A stretch of DNA of 64,000 bases from a bacterium (GCA_023228085.1 JALOBW010000002.1:148357-212356); one strand, 5' to 3'. Numbered from the stretch's first letter, positions 1 to 7,580 are shown. A program made the numbers and translations. The notes: a model not told the origin generated them from the letters alone.

Positions 1-939
1 AGGATTTTTTGAGAAAAGTCTAGCTATTTGTATTTCGTATAATGGACGCAAAAGACTAAAATATTCTACTTCTGTTGATAGATACTTTTGACTGTAAGCC
101 CTGAATTTTTTTTCAAAGTCAAAGGTTTTTGAATATTGATGATTGATTTCTCTATCTTTGAAAATTGTATTTCCTTCGTTTGAACTTTTTTCATTTGAAA
201 ATACTATATATTTCTTGTTAAAAAGAACTGCACACAATATTGACAAAAATGATAAATAGCCAACAAAAGGTGTGTGTCCGTTTAGATATCCATCACGATT
301 AAGCTCTAATAGTTTTTCTTCAATCTTGCGTCTGCAGATTATTTTATTATTAATGCCACCAGTCTTTACCATTTTAGTAGTGTTTCTTATCGGATTTAAC
401 ACTAAGCAAGATATCTCTTGTTTTGTTTTTTTGGCTATTTCAATTGAGGTGGCTGAGTCTTTTCCTCCTCCAATTGGAAGTATTATTGCTTTGCCTTTTA
501 TAAAGCCAGAAACTGGATATTCTTCTCTCTTTGCGGTGCATAAAAACTCAATAAATTTATCTTTTGTAAAATCAATTTTATTCTCAAAGAAATATTGCCC
601 CATACCATTTATAAGTAGGTCTTTCCACCAATTGATTTGCCATTTATCTAAATACCCTGCGGATATAATAATTTTTGGTGAACAAAATGCCTTCCAATAA
701 CTAAAAAGTTCAATTATTCCGAGATGAAAAATTAAATTATCTAAAACTTTCTTATCTAGTAAACAAAAAATACTATAATCTAAATCCTCTATGACTATTT
801 TGGGCTTAAAAATAATATTATTGCAACGAAAAACAAATGATATTTTAAGATTATTAGAATTCTCTTTATAAGAAAAAGATTCGTAATGGAATTCTGGATA
901 CTCTTTTCTTAATTCTGTTATAGTTTTCTTTTTTTGCAT
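1..939 (-). CDS. murL: MurL-like PP-loop protein, partial at left edge
   Basis: I read 313 codons on the minus strand from an ATG at 937-939; the frame is still open at base 1, so the C-terminus lies outside the window. A PP-loop motif LPIGGGKDS lies near residue 173, followed by NGHTP and SNEKSSNEGN. This set fits the family of UDP-MurNAc-L-alanyl-L-glutamate epimerases (MurL), which use ATP to invert the L-Glu of the stem peptide after MurD2 adds it, replacing glutamate racemase. The start lies 1 nt after the mraY stop, so the two are probably cotranscribed, which suits a peptidoglycan role. Other PP-loop families such as ThiI, QueC or TilS are possible. The family call is from memory of motifs, and the adjacent gene outside the window (murD2?) would help decide. 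Confidence 0.6.
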   Translation of the reverse strand, partial: MQKKKTITELRKEYPEFHYESFSYKENSNNLKISFVFRCNNIIFKPKIVIEDLDYSIFCLLDKKVLDNLIFHLGIIELFSYWKAFCSPKIIISAGYLDKWQINWWKDLLINGMGQYFFENKIDFTKDKFIEFLCTAKREEYPVSGFIKGKAIILPIGGGKDSATSIEIAKKTKQEISCLVLNPIRNTTKMVKTGGINNKIICRRKIEEKLLELNRDGYLNGHTPFVGYLSFLSILCAVLFNKKYIVFSNEKSSNEGNTIFKDREINHQYSKTFDFEKKFRAYSQKYLSTEVEYFSLLRPLYEIQIARLFSKNP

Positions 940-940
940 T

Positions 941-2038
941 TTAAAATTGAGACATAAGTTTTATAGCAACGCCAAGCATTGCAAGAATAACGCTTACAAA
1001 CCAAAATCTCATAGTTATTTGGTATGGCTTCCAGCCGATTGCTTCTAAATGATGATGAATAGGAGTTGATAACCAAATTTTTTTCTTCCTGAATTTTTTT
1101 GACATTAATTGAATAATAACTGATCCTGTTTCAACAACAAGGACTCCCCCAATTATCGGTAAGACTGCAACCGAATCAATAAGAAATGCAATAACTGCCA
1201 TTGTCATTGTGAGTCCAAGCGCCCCAGTTTCACCCATATAGAATTTTGCTGGTGGAATATTAAACCACAGAAAGCTAAAGAGGGCGCCAAAGATTAGCAT
1301 GCAGAAAGCAGCTAAATCGTACTGTCCCTGGAATAATGCTATTACTGCGAAAGCAGCAAAAATAGAACTAAATGTTCCGCCAGCAAGTCCATCAATACCA
1401 TCAACAACACCACTTGACCAAGAAGCCAAACCAACTATTACAAAAAGAAGTATATATAGTAATCCTAAATAAATTTCAATTCCTGTTGGAAAATTATATA
1501 TTAATGGAATAGTAATAGCCGAATATCCAAGTTTAAAATAAAGCCAAGATCCTCCAATAAGACCGATAAGAATAACAAACAGCATTCTAGTTCTAAAGGT
1601 TAGTCCGCCGCCAATATATTTGCCCTTACCATAGACAACCGAAATATCATCTAGTAATCCAATAATTGATGCAGTAAATAACGCAAACATAGGAATCCAT
1701 GTTTGCTCCCTTGAAAGAAAGTTAAGATTTTTGATCCACCATAAATCAGTAAGTGAACTTATTATAAGTGTAAAAATTAAAACAATTAAAACACTACCCC
1801 AAATAACCAAGCCTCCTCCTCTCGGAACAGTTGTTTCTTTCTCGCTATGCATACTTAAGAAAACTGTTGCTTCAGTTCCATCAATTGTTTTTTCTCTAGG
1901 CTTTTTCTTCCAGAATTTTATTTTTATTAAAAAAGGAATTAAGTATTTGGCTAAAATAAAACCGGCTATTGACGATGCAACCGTTAAAACTAAAATTTTA
2001 ATAATACTGAAAGTTAAAAAGTCCATAAAATTCACCAA
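941..2038 (-). CDS. mraY: Phospho-N-acetylmuramoyl-pentapeptide-transferase MraY
   Basis: A 365-aa polytopic membrane protein that transfers phospho-MurNAc-pentapeptide to undecaprenyl phosphate, making lipid I at the cytoplasmic face. The Asp pair at D130-D131 (LLDD), the DGIDGLAGG motif at 213-221, YMGETGA near 267-273 and the HHH motif at 328-330 are all present. The third motif differs from the usual FMGDxGS: Glu270 replaces the conserved catalytic-site Asp. About ten hydrophobic segments are visible. The start overlaps the end of the upstream carboxypeptidase gene by 7 nt, so the two are translationally coupled. WecA-like enzymes are the main alternative, but the HHH motif favours MraY. 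Confidence 0.93.
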   Translation of the reverse strand: MVNFMDFLTFSIIKILVLTVASSIAGFILAKYLIPFLIKIKFWKKKPREKTIDGTEATVFLSMHSEKETTVPRGGGLVIWGSVLIVLIFTLIISSLTDLWWIKNLNFLSREQTWIPMFALFTASIIGLLDDISVVYGKGKYIGGGLTFRTRMLFVILIGLIGGSWLYFKLGYSAITIPLIYNFPTGIEIYLGLLYILLFVIVGLASWSSGVVDGIDGLAGGTFSSIFAAFAVIALFQGQYDLAAFCMLIFGALFSFLWFNIPPAKFYMGETGALGLTMTMAVIAFLIDSVAVLPIIGGVLVVETGSVIIQLMSKKFRKKKIWLSTPIHHHLEAIGWKPYQITMRFWFVSVILAMLGVAIKLMSQF

Positions 2039-2967
2039 ATAAATTGATTATAGGTCCATGCTTTAAAGTTCTTTGCTTCCCCAAATCTATCTTCGGCTCC
2101 CATAATAATGCTAATTATATAATTTTTTTCAAAAAATGAGAAATTAGGAGGACGAGAAATGATTACTAAGCAACCCTTTGCTTTTTCGGTGAATCCAGTT
2201 TTACCCCATATAAAATCGCTATCTTCAGCTAAAAGGACGTTTGTATTGTTAGAAGTTCTTAGATTGCCGTTTTCATTAAAAATACTGTACTCTGATTTTG
2301 ATAATATATTCGCTATAAGTGGATAATTGTTTATTATATGCATAACTAATGTCCCTATATCATTTGGAGAAGTTGTATTTGTTTCTTCATTATCCTCTAT
2401 ATCCAGACCTGTCGGATTCAAATATTTAGTATTTTTCATTTTAAATATTTCTGCCTTTTTATTCATCATTCTAATAAAACGTTCGCGTCCAATTTTATTT
2501 GCAAAAACTTCCGCAGCTTCGTTGTTTGATTCTACTAACATTATGTAAAGAAGGTTCTTTACTGTATAGACATCATTTTCAACAAGTTTTTTAGGATCAC
2601 CTTCGGTATTAATTGATTTTTCATCAATTACAATTTTCTCCTCCAGCTTATAATTATCAATTACAACTATGGCGGTCATAAGTTTGGTTATTGATGCCAT
2701 AGGAAAAGATGAATCACTATTTAATTCAAAAAGATTTTTTCTTTTTTCGTTATTAACGAGAGATACTAATGATGCGGATGAATTAGAACTTACATTGCTC
2801 TGATATCTTTTTTTGATTGGATAAATATCTCTCTCTCCACGCAAAAAAGAAATAAGCTTATCGCTATTTTTTTGATATTCATAGTCATTAGGGTTGAAAA
2901 AAGCTCCTACCGTTAAAAAAACTGCAAAAAGAAGAACGAATATAATATTAGAATATTTCTTGCTCAT
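2032..2967 (-). CDS. dacA: D-alanyl-D-alanine carboxypeptidase, S11 (PBP5-like)
   Basis: A 311-aa penicillin-binding serine peptidase that trims the terminal D-Ala from stem peptides outside the membrane. An N-terminal hydrophobic segment (about residues 7-24) acts as signal or anchor. The three active-site motifs are S92-I-T-K95, S147-N-N and K256-T-G. It is shorter than enterobacterial PBP5 (about 400 aa) and lacks the C-terminal beta domain and amphipathic anchor, so the N-terminal helix probably holds it in the membrane. It is the first gene of the dacA-mraY-murL run. An endopeptidase activity in the same family cannot be excluded. Confidence 0.88.
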   Translation of the reverse strand: MSKKYSNIIFVLLFAVFLTVGAFFNPNDYEYQKNSDKLISFLRGERDIYPIKKRYQSNVSSNSSASLVSLVNNEKRKNLFELNSDSSFPMASITKLMTAIVVIDNYKLEEKIVIDEKSINTEGDPKKLVENDVYTVKNLLYIMLVESNNEAAEVFANKIGRERFIRMMNKKAEIFKMKNTKYLNPTGLDIEDNEETNTTSPNDIGTLVMHIINNYPLIANILSKSEYSIFNENGNLRTSNNTNVLLAEDSDFIWGKTGFTEKAKGCLVIISRPPNFSFFEKNYIISIIMGAEDRFGEAKNFKAWTYNQFIW

Positions 2968-2984
2968 TTTTTTATCTTATAAAA

Positions 2985-3012
2985 AGAAAATAGCCATACT
3001 AAATGGCTTTTC
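2985..3012 (-). terminator. Intrinsic terminator after the receiver-domain gene
   Basis: Stem AGCCAT/ATGGCT (2992-2997 with 3003-3008) with a 5-nt loop, followed on the minus strand by a T-rich tract. It lies 3-30 nt past the stop of the response-regulator gene. Confidence 0.75.
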
Positions 3013-3014
3013 TA

Positions 3015-3392
3015 CTATTTTATGTGATCCTTTAATTGCTTAAGGATTTCTGCTGGATTAAAGTTTGATTTTATAAGATAATCTATTGCTCCTAATTCTA
3101 ATGCTCTTGTTTTTGTTTCTGAATCATCAAAATTTGATAATACGATTACTGGAATTTTAGCGATATCTACGATTTCTTCCCGTTTTTCTAAAAACTTGAG
3201 TCCGTTTTCCTTTGGAAGAAGAATATCCAATACGATCAAATCGGGCTTTTCCTTTTTTGCGATTTTTAAACCTCCTTCTACGTCAATACTGTTAAAAACT
3301 TCAAATCCTGCTTTTGAAAATTTGAATTTATACATTTCAAACAGTATTTTTTCATCTTCAATGATAAGTATTTTTTTCACGTTTTTGGTCAT
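3015..3392 (-). CDS. Stand-alone response regulator receiver domain (CheY-like)
   Basis: 125 aa, a single receiver domain with no output domain. The acidic pocket E12-D13, phosphoacceptor D56 (VLDILLP), S86 in place of the usual Thr, and K108 are all in place. It should take a phosphoryl group from a histidine kinase and signal by protein contact. No kinase is visible nearby. It is monocistronic: a terminator follows and a long repeat region precedes it. A role in pilus or motility control is possible but unsupported here. Confidence 0.9.
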   Translation of the reverse strand: MTKNVKKILIIEDEKILFEMYKFKFSKAGFEVFNSIDVEGGLKIAKKEKPDLIVLDILLPKENGLKFLEKREEIVDIAKIPVIVLSNFDDSETKTRALELGAIDYLIKSNFNPAEILKQLKDHIK

Positions 3393-3447
3393 TTATTATA
3401 ACTATTGTGCTTTTTTATATTATAATTCAGATTCTAAAAATGAGCAA

Positions 3448-3825
3448 TCGCTAAAAACTAGTAACTAGTAATTAGTAATTCGTAATTAATTTAAAATTAG
3501 GGATTAGTAATTCGTAATTAGTAATCAGTACCTTGTTGCTTACTTCGTAAGCTTAGAGAATTTTTATAGATTCCCGCCTTCGCGGGAATGACAAGCGAAG
3601 AAATTAATCACCTTCGTCCACCTGCGGCGAGACAAGCCCTCCATAGGCGGGTAAACGGGAATGACAAAGAGGTAAAAGATTGCTTCACCTCTACAGAGGT
3701 TCGCAATGACAAAGGGATTAGTAATTAGTTCATCCTACGCTTTCCTTTGAGCTACGGCAAACAAGAAAGCTTCGGAATGGCACAGTTAGTACTTTGTTGC
3801 TTGTGCTGAAAACTAAAGGCATCAT
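3448..3825 (+). repeat. Dispersed intergenic repeat region R1
   Basis: The 438-bp gap between the receiver gene and murC holds no gene. It starts with tandem TAGTAATTNGTAAT-like units, then a hairpin GCTTAC-TTC-GTAAGC (3538-3552), then ATTCCCG-CCTT-CGGGAAT near 3571-3588 and GAATGACAA. A second element at 3731-3786 (CATCCTACGCTTTCC ... GGAATGGCACAG) recurs at 11637-11688. A third (AAAGATTGCTTC ... GCAATGACAAA, 3677-3715) recurs near 11833. Confidence 0.8.
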
Positions 3826-3830
3826 AAATA

Positions 3831-5129
3831 TTAGGAGAGTTCGCAGGAACCAGTTATTTCTTTTTTGATTTTTTGGCTTATAGCGTAAATGGTTCCAGCA
3901 CCCATCATAATCACAACATCATAATCGGCTATTTCGTTGGTTATTCTTTGATAATCATCAAGATATACGCATCTTTGGTCTAATATTTTTTCGCTTAGCA
4001 CTTTTGAATTGTATTTTTCTTTTAATTTATCGTTTCCTTCACGACCAACAACATCATAAACAGGCAAAAGAACTAACTTGTCTATGTTTTTTTCATTTAA
4101 ATTGTCTTTAAAAGCATAAATAAAATCATCAAAAAGATTATATGTTCTTTGATATTGATGTGGTTCATAAACGCAACAAATCTTTTCGTTTTTATATTTT
4201 TCTCTAACCGCATTTAAGGTGGTGTTTATTTCGGTCGGATGGTGAGCATAATCATCAATAAAAATATAACTGCCAACATTTGAAGTATCAAATCTTCGCC
4301 AAGATCCTTTGAATTTTGAAAGAGATTTTAAAATAACATCTTCTTCTATTCCAAGAATCTGTCCGATCTTAAATGTTATGAGTGCATCCAAGATAATATG
4401 CTTTCCTGGGAGTTGTATTATCTGTTTAATCTTTTGGATTTCTTCGTCTTCTAAAGAAAAATTTACTTCTTTTCCGTTTGCTTTTATGTCTAATCCTCTT
4501 TCTTTCACAAGGAAACCATCGCTTTGTATGTGTAAGGCAAATTCCTTGAAGGCTTTTTTAATATTATCTAAGGATTTATAGTAATCTAGGTGATCAGCTT
4601 CTATATTGGTGATAACTCCTATTTGTGGATAATAGTTTAGGAAGGCGGCTTCATGCTCACAGGCTTCAATAACCATATATTTTGATTTTCCAGCTCTAAA
4701 ATTAGTGTTATCAAATTCTTTAAGTTTTGTTCCAACAATTACTGTTGGGTCCAAGCCAGCTTCAATTAATAAAAGTCCGATCATTGATGTGGTTGTACTT
4801 TTCCCGTGTGTACCCGATACTGCAATTGTAAAATAATTTTTTGTTAATTCACCTAATGCTTCAGCATAGGTTAATAATTTTAGTCCTCTTTGTCTTGCTT
4901 CTTCTGTTTCGGGATTATTTTCGGCAGCAGTTGTATATATGACCTCTGTACAATTTTCGGGCAAGTTCTCTTTTTTTTGTCCAATAAAAATATTAGCACC
5001 AGCTCTTCTCAACGTTTCAAGAAGTTCTGAATCATAAGCGTCTGATCCTGTAATTTTTTCTCCTTTTTCTAGATAGAATTTGGCTAAAGCTGAAATTCCG
5101 ATTCCGCCTATACCGATAAAGTATTTCAT
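3831..5129 (-). CDS. murC: UDP-N-acetylmuramate--L-alanine ligase MurC
   Basis: 432 aa. It adds L-Ala to UDP-MurNAc with ATP in the cytoplasm, the first peptide step of the stem. The N-terminal Rossmann motif GIGGIGISALAKF is at 6-18, the ATP loop GTHGKST at 106-112, and DDYAHHPTEI near residue 290. Length is near the low end of the family. The start MKYFIGIGGIG leaves no excess N-terminus. No Shine-Dalgarno is visible upstream. It stands alone between two repeat regions instead of in a dcw-type cluster. Confidence 0.95.
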   Translation of the reverse strand: MKYFIGIGGIGISALAKFYLEKGEKITGSDAYDSELLETLRRAGANIFIGQKKENLPENCTEVIYTTAAENNPETEEARQRGLKLLTYAEALGELTKNYFTIAVSGTHGKSTTTSMIGLLLIEAGLDPTVIVGTKLKEFDNTNFRAGKSKYMVIEACEHEAAFLNYYPQIGVITNIEADHLDYYKSLDNIKKAFKEFALHIQSDGFLVKERGLDIKANGKEVNFSLEDEEIQKIKQIIQLPGKHIILDALITFKIGQILGIEEDVILKSLSKFKGSWRRFDTSNVGSYIFIDDYAHHPTEINTTLNAVREKYKNEKICCVYEPHQYQRTYNLFDDFIYAFKDNLNEKNIDKLVLLPVYDVVGREGNDKLKEKYNSKVLSEKILDQRCVYLDDYQRITNEIADYDVVIMMGAGTIYAISQKIKKEITGSCELS

Positions 5130-5137
5130 ATTTTAAA

Positions 5138-5262
5138 ATAGTAACTAGTAATTAGTAATTCGTAATTAGTACTTTGTAGCTTTCTTGTAGAAAGCTTAAT
5201 GCATCTTATTAGATTCCCAACTAGGATTATCTTTGATAATCAATCGGGAATGACAGGGGTGT
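5138..5262 (+). repeat. Dispersed intergenic repeat R2
   Basis: TAGTAATTAGTAATTCGTAAT-like units, then hairpin AGCTTTCT-TGT-AGAAAGCT (5178-5196), GCATCTTATTAGATTCCC, and a long arm pair in which GATTATC/GATAATC sits inside ATTCCC/GGGAAT. The inner part matches R4 at about 7490-7520. Confidence 0.85.
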
Positions 5263-5269
5263 AGGTTAT

Positions 5270-5851
5270 TTATTCAAAAGGGAAACTTTTTAATACATAA
5301 TATTCTGGTCCGCTTTTTTTGAGGACACTTTCCATAATTTCTACTGACTTTACAGAAAACCCATATCCGAGATATTTCTCAATCTCTGGAACTTCTTCTG
5401 GATTGATTTTTTTGAATTGCCATTGAGTAATTCTGCCCAATGTTATATGGGGAGTAAATTTTTTATCAACCTCAGCGTTATAGCCATTATTTAAAATTGA
5501 GTTCTCAATGCTTGTTTGTAAATTCATTAATTCTTTTGTTTTTTCTAAATTTCCCCATATCATTTTCGGATTCTTTGCATCGGGACCAAATTTAATATCA
5601 GTGATTTGTAAATCAAAATTTTCAGTCTTCTGAATCGCATTGTTAGTTATTTTAAATATATCAAGCAATTCCATGTCATCAATTTCTCCAACAAAAAGAA
5701 CTGTGCAATGCAAGTTTTCTTTTTTTGTCCATTTAATTGGAGAAAAATCAAAAGAATAGATGAATTTCTGATCAATCTCTTTTTGAATTGTTAAAAGATT
5801 GTTTTTGATTTTTTCTCCTAGATTAATAGCTATAAAGATTCTTTTTTTCAT
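5270..5851 (-). CDS. thpR: RNA 2',3'-cyclic phosphodiesterase (2H/LigT family)
   Basis: 193 aa counted from the ATG at 5849-5851; an upstream in-frame TTG exists, but the conserved family start is the MKKRIFIAINL strand. Two HxT/S signature motifs of the 2H phosphoesterase fold are visible: H48-C-T and, in the C-terminal half, PHITLGRI. Family members open 2',3'-cyclic phosphates at RNA ends to 2'-phosphates. The gene is monocistronic and flanked by repeats. The physiological substrate is not known from sequence. Confidence 0.87.
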   Translation of the reverse strand: MKKRIFIAINLGEKIKNNLLTIQKEIDQKFIYSFDFSPIKWTKKENLHCTVLFVGEIDDMELLDIFKITNNAIQKTENFDLQITDIKFGPDAKNPKMIWGNLEKTKELMNLQTSIENSILNNGYNAEVDKKFTPHITLGRITQWQFKKINPEEVPEIEKYLGYGFSVKSVEIMESVLKKSGPEYYVLKSFPFE

Positions 5852-5960
5852 TAATCTTAAATTAGCACCACTTTGATAAAACCGCAATAAATTAGGGATG
5901 GTGATTAGAAACTAGTATTAGTGACCATCTCACAAGTTCGGAGATGTAAATGCTTGTTGA

Positions 5961-5996
5961 AAAAAAATAGAGGATTTCTCGCTACGAAATTCCTCT
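5961..5996 (-). terminator. Terminator that contains the stop codon of the 85-aa gene
   Basis: Imperfect stem from 5969-5978 with 5986-5996 (one bulge), followed on the minus strand by eight T. The TAG stop of the upstream small gene (5982-5984) lies in the hairpin loop. Confidence 0.75.
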
Positions 5997-6239
5997 TTGT
6001 TTGTTTAGCCAAGATCTATAGGCTGTTGCTACTCTGTCACGTTCCTGTTTTGTTCTAAAAACAAGAGTTTGATAGTACCGGCTTCTTGTGATTGCTTTTA
6101 TTGGTTCAATACCATAAGGGAAAAAGCTTTTTTCACAAACAAGTTCAAGGCTGGAAGGCTGTTCTGACTCTACTTCTACACCGAAATCTGAGAGTGTAGT
6201 CACTCTTGACTTTCTGTTTCCATATGAAGTTGTTGTCAT
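5982..6239 (-). CDS. Small hypothetical protein, 85 aa
   Basis: I do not recognise the family. It is soluble, basic in the C-terminal half (RTKQERDRV, SWLNKQRG) and has no hydrophobic segment. It is supported as a gene by a perfect TTGACA-17-TATAAT promoter ending 11 nt before the ATG and a terminator overlapping the stop. The transcript should be almost leaderless. A role cannot be inferred; the pattern of conserved aromatic and basic residues would fit a small nucleic-acid or protein binder, but that is a guess. Confidence 0.7.
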   Translation of the reverse strand: MTTTSYGNRKSRVTTLSDFGVEVESEQPSSLELVCEKSFFPYGIEPIKAITRSRYYQTLVFRTKQERDRVATAYRSWLNKQRGIS

Positions 6240-6250
6240 GGTCTAGAAAT

Positions 6251-6279
6251 ATTATACAATCGCACAGATGATTTGTCAA
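6251..6279 (-). promoter_or_regulatory. Consensus sigma-70 promoter for the 85-aa gene
   Basis: Minus strand TTGACA (6274-6279), 17-bp spacer, TATAAT (6251-6256). Transcription should start about 4 nt before the ATG at 6239, giving a near-leaderless mRNA. Confidence 0.85.
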
Positions 6280-6370
6280 TATTACAAGCATTAACACTAG
6301 CAGTCGGTAATTGTTGGTTTGTAAATAGACTTTGCGATTTTCTTTCGGTAAACCTGAGGGTATTTTTAAA

Positions 6371-6407
6371 AATTGAGAGGTCGGACCTCCAAAAGGTCCG
6401 ACCTCTC
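6371..6407 (-). terminator. 14-bp perfect hairpin terminator after the 45-aa gene
   Basis: Arms 6375-6388 and 6394-6407 pair perfectly over 14 bp (GAGAGGTCGGACCT) with a 5-nt loop, followed on the minus strand by AATTTTT. A related palindrome with the same GAGGTC...ACCTCC core lies at 11753-11785, so this may be a mobile palindrome used as a terminator. Confidence 0.8.
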
Positions 6408-6437
6408 ACATTTAAAATATTTAAAAAAAGAAATGCT

Positions 6438-6575
6438 TTACGTGTTTGTAAGGCATTTAAGATAAAAAGCAGAAAGAGTCTGCTGACTTCCATCAAACTG
6501 ATACAATTTTGTTTGTATTGTTCCATCGTCTTTGGCAGTCTCGTTCTCTGTAGCAGTTTCTGTTTCTATTTCCAT
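6438..6575 (-). CDS. Small acidic hypothetical peptide, 45 aa
   Basis: Unrecognised. The chosen ATG has AGGGG about 9 nt upstream; a longer frame reaches 6641 but its extra N-terminus overlaps the promoter region. The first 20 residues are Glu/Thr rich, and the rest ends in FYLKCLTNT. A TTGTTT-17-TATTAT promoter with an extended TG lies just upstream and a strong hairpin terminator downstream, so the unit looks like a complete short transcript. It could also be a small RNA with a fortuitous frame. Confidence 0.5.
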   Translation of the reverse strand: MEIETETATENETAKDDGTIQTKLYQFDGSQQTLSAFYLKCLTNT

Positions 6576-6603
6576 TTTTTTAACCCCTGAAGTTTCTGAA
6601 GAG

Positions 6604-6632
6604 ATAATATCATATCTTTTTTGAAAAAACAA
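6604..6632 (-). promoter_or_regulatory. Extended -10 promoter for the 45-aa gene
   Basis: Minus strand TTGTTT (6627-6632), 17-bp spacer ending in TGA, TATTAT (6604-6609). The leader is about 25 nt and includes AGGGG. Confidence 0.6.
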
Positions 6633-6665
6633 AATTGACAAATTTATAAAAATTTTTTGTAATTA

Positions 6666-6693
6666 TTGTTAATATTAAATTTTTTGCTATAAT
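6666..6693 (+). promoter_or_regulatory. Promoter of the PHP-domain gene
   Basis: TTGTTA (6666-6671), 16-bp spacer, TATAAT (6688-6693). The ATG at 6706 is only 12 nt beyond the -10 box, so the mRNA is nearly leaderless; no Shine-Dalgarno is present. Confidence 0.75.
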
Positions 6694-6705
6694 GCAAAAA
6701 AACAA

Positions 6706-7362
6706 ATGAAGATAGATTTACATTGCCATACTTTTTTTTCAAATGATGGGACATCCTCGGTAAAAAAAATAATAGAAGAAGGAAAACGAAAAGGAATTGA
6801 TGGAGTTGCCATTACGGATCATGAAAACACTGATGCTTGGGAAGAAGCTGTTTTTTGGGGGAAAAAACTTGAGTTTGAAATAATACTCGGCGAAGAGATT
6901 AAAAGCTCTGAGGGGGACATTTTGGGGCTTTTTATGACGAAAAATATTAATGGTAAAGGTAAAAGTCCTGAATGGATAATTGAAAAAATAAAAGAGCAAG
7001 GGGGCTTAACTATTATCCCCCATCCATTTCATGAATTTGAAGGATTTAAAAATTCTTTAGAAAAATACGTGAAACTAATTGATGGCATTGAAACTTTTAA
7101 CGGACGACGACCATTTAATAAGGGCGACAACTTGGCTAAAAGCTTTGCTGAAAAATTCAATCTACCAAAAATAGGAGGAAGCGATTCCCATTACTACAAG
7201 ACTGTTGGGAATACTTATACTGAGTGCAAGGCTAATAATCTTGAAGATTATAAAAAACAACTAAAGGAAGGAAATACAATAATATACGGACAAAAAGCGC
7301 CACTAAGATATATAGTATTTCCCCTATTAAAAAAAGCTGGATTAATAAAAAAACCTATATAA
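6706..7362 (+). CDS. PHP-domain metal-dependent phosphoesterase
   Basis: 218 aa. The PHP fold motifs are clear: MKIDLHCHTFFSNDG (His6, His8), ITDHENTDAW, IIPHPFHEF and GGSDSHYYKT, supplying the His/Asp ligands of a multinuclear metal site. The family includes histidinol phosphatases, RNase AM-like and 3',5'-nucleoside bisphosphate phosphatases, and polymerase-linked PHP domains. A stand-alone form of this length usually hydrolyses small phosphoesters; the substrate is undetermined. It has its own promoter and terminator and is one of the few plus-strand genes here. Confidence 0.88.
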   Translation: MKIDLHCHTFFSNDGTSSVKKIIEEGKRKGIDGVAITDHENTDAWEEAVFWGKKLEFEIILGEEIKSSEGDILGLFMTKNINGKGKSPEWIIEKIKEQGGLTIIPHPFHEFEGFKNSLEKYVKLIDGIETFNGRRPFNKGDNLAKSFAEKFNLPKIGGSDSHYYKTVGNTYTECKANNLEDYKKQLKEGNTIIYGQKAPLRYIVFPLLKKAGLIKKPI

Positions 7363-7390
7363 AAACAAGCAGTGTTATCTGCTTGTTTTT
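7361..7390 (+). terminator. Strong terminator overlapping the PHP gene stop
   Basis: Perfect 12-bp stem AAAAACAAGCAG/CTGCTTGTTTTT (7361-7372 with 7379-7390), 6-nt loop. The last two bases of the TAA stop are the first bases of the stem. It should work on both strands. Confidence 0.9.
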
Positions 7391-7393
7391 ATG

Positions 7394-7558
7394 TACTAGG
7401 GGTTAGTAACTAGTAATTAGTAACTAGTAATTAGTAACTAGTACTTTGTTGCTTGCTTCGCAAGCTCTGGGCATCTTATTAGATTCCCGACTAGGATTAT
7501 CTGTGATAATCAATCGGGAATGACGAACAAGACAAGGGGTTAGTAATTCGTAATTTAC
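7394..7558 (+). repeat. Dispersed intergenic repeat R4 (most complete copy)
   Basis: Ordered parts: several TAGTAACTAGTAATTAG units, GTACTTTGTT, hairpin GCTTGC-TTC-GCAAGC (7451-7465), GGCATCTTATTAGATTCCCG, an inner GATTATC/GATAATC hairpin, CGGGAATGAC, then a new GGGGTTAGTAATTCG unit. It closes the gap between the PHP and HAD genes, which converge. Confidence 0.9.
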
Positions 7559-7580
7559 CATCCTTGCCACTTAAAAAATA

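Noticed and set aside
272..700. Plus-strand frame of 142 codons at the left edge
   Set aside because: It is antisense to the MurL-like gene, which has a clear PP-loop and operon position.
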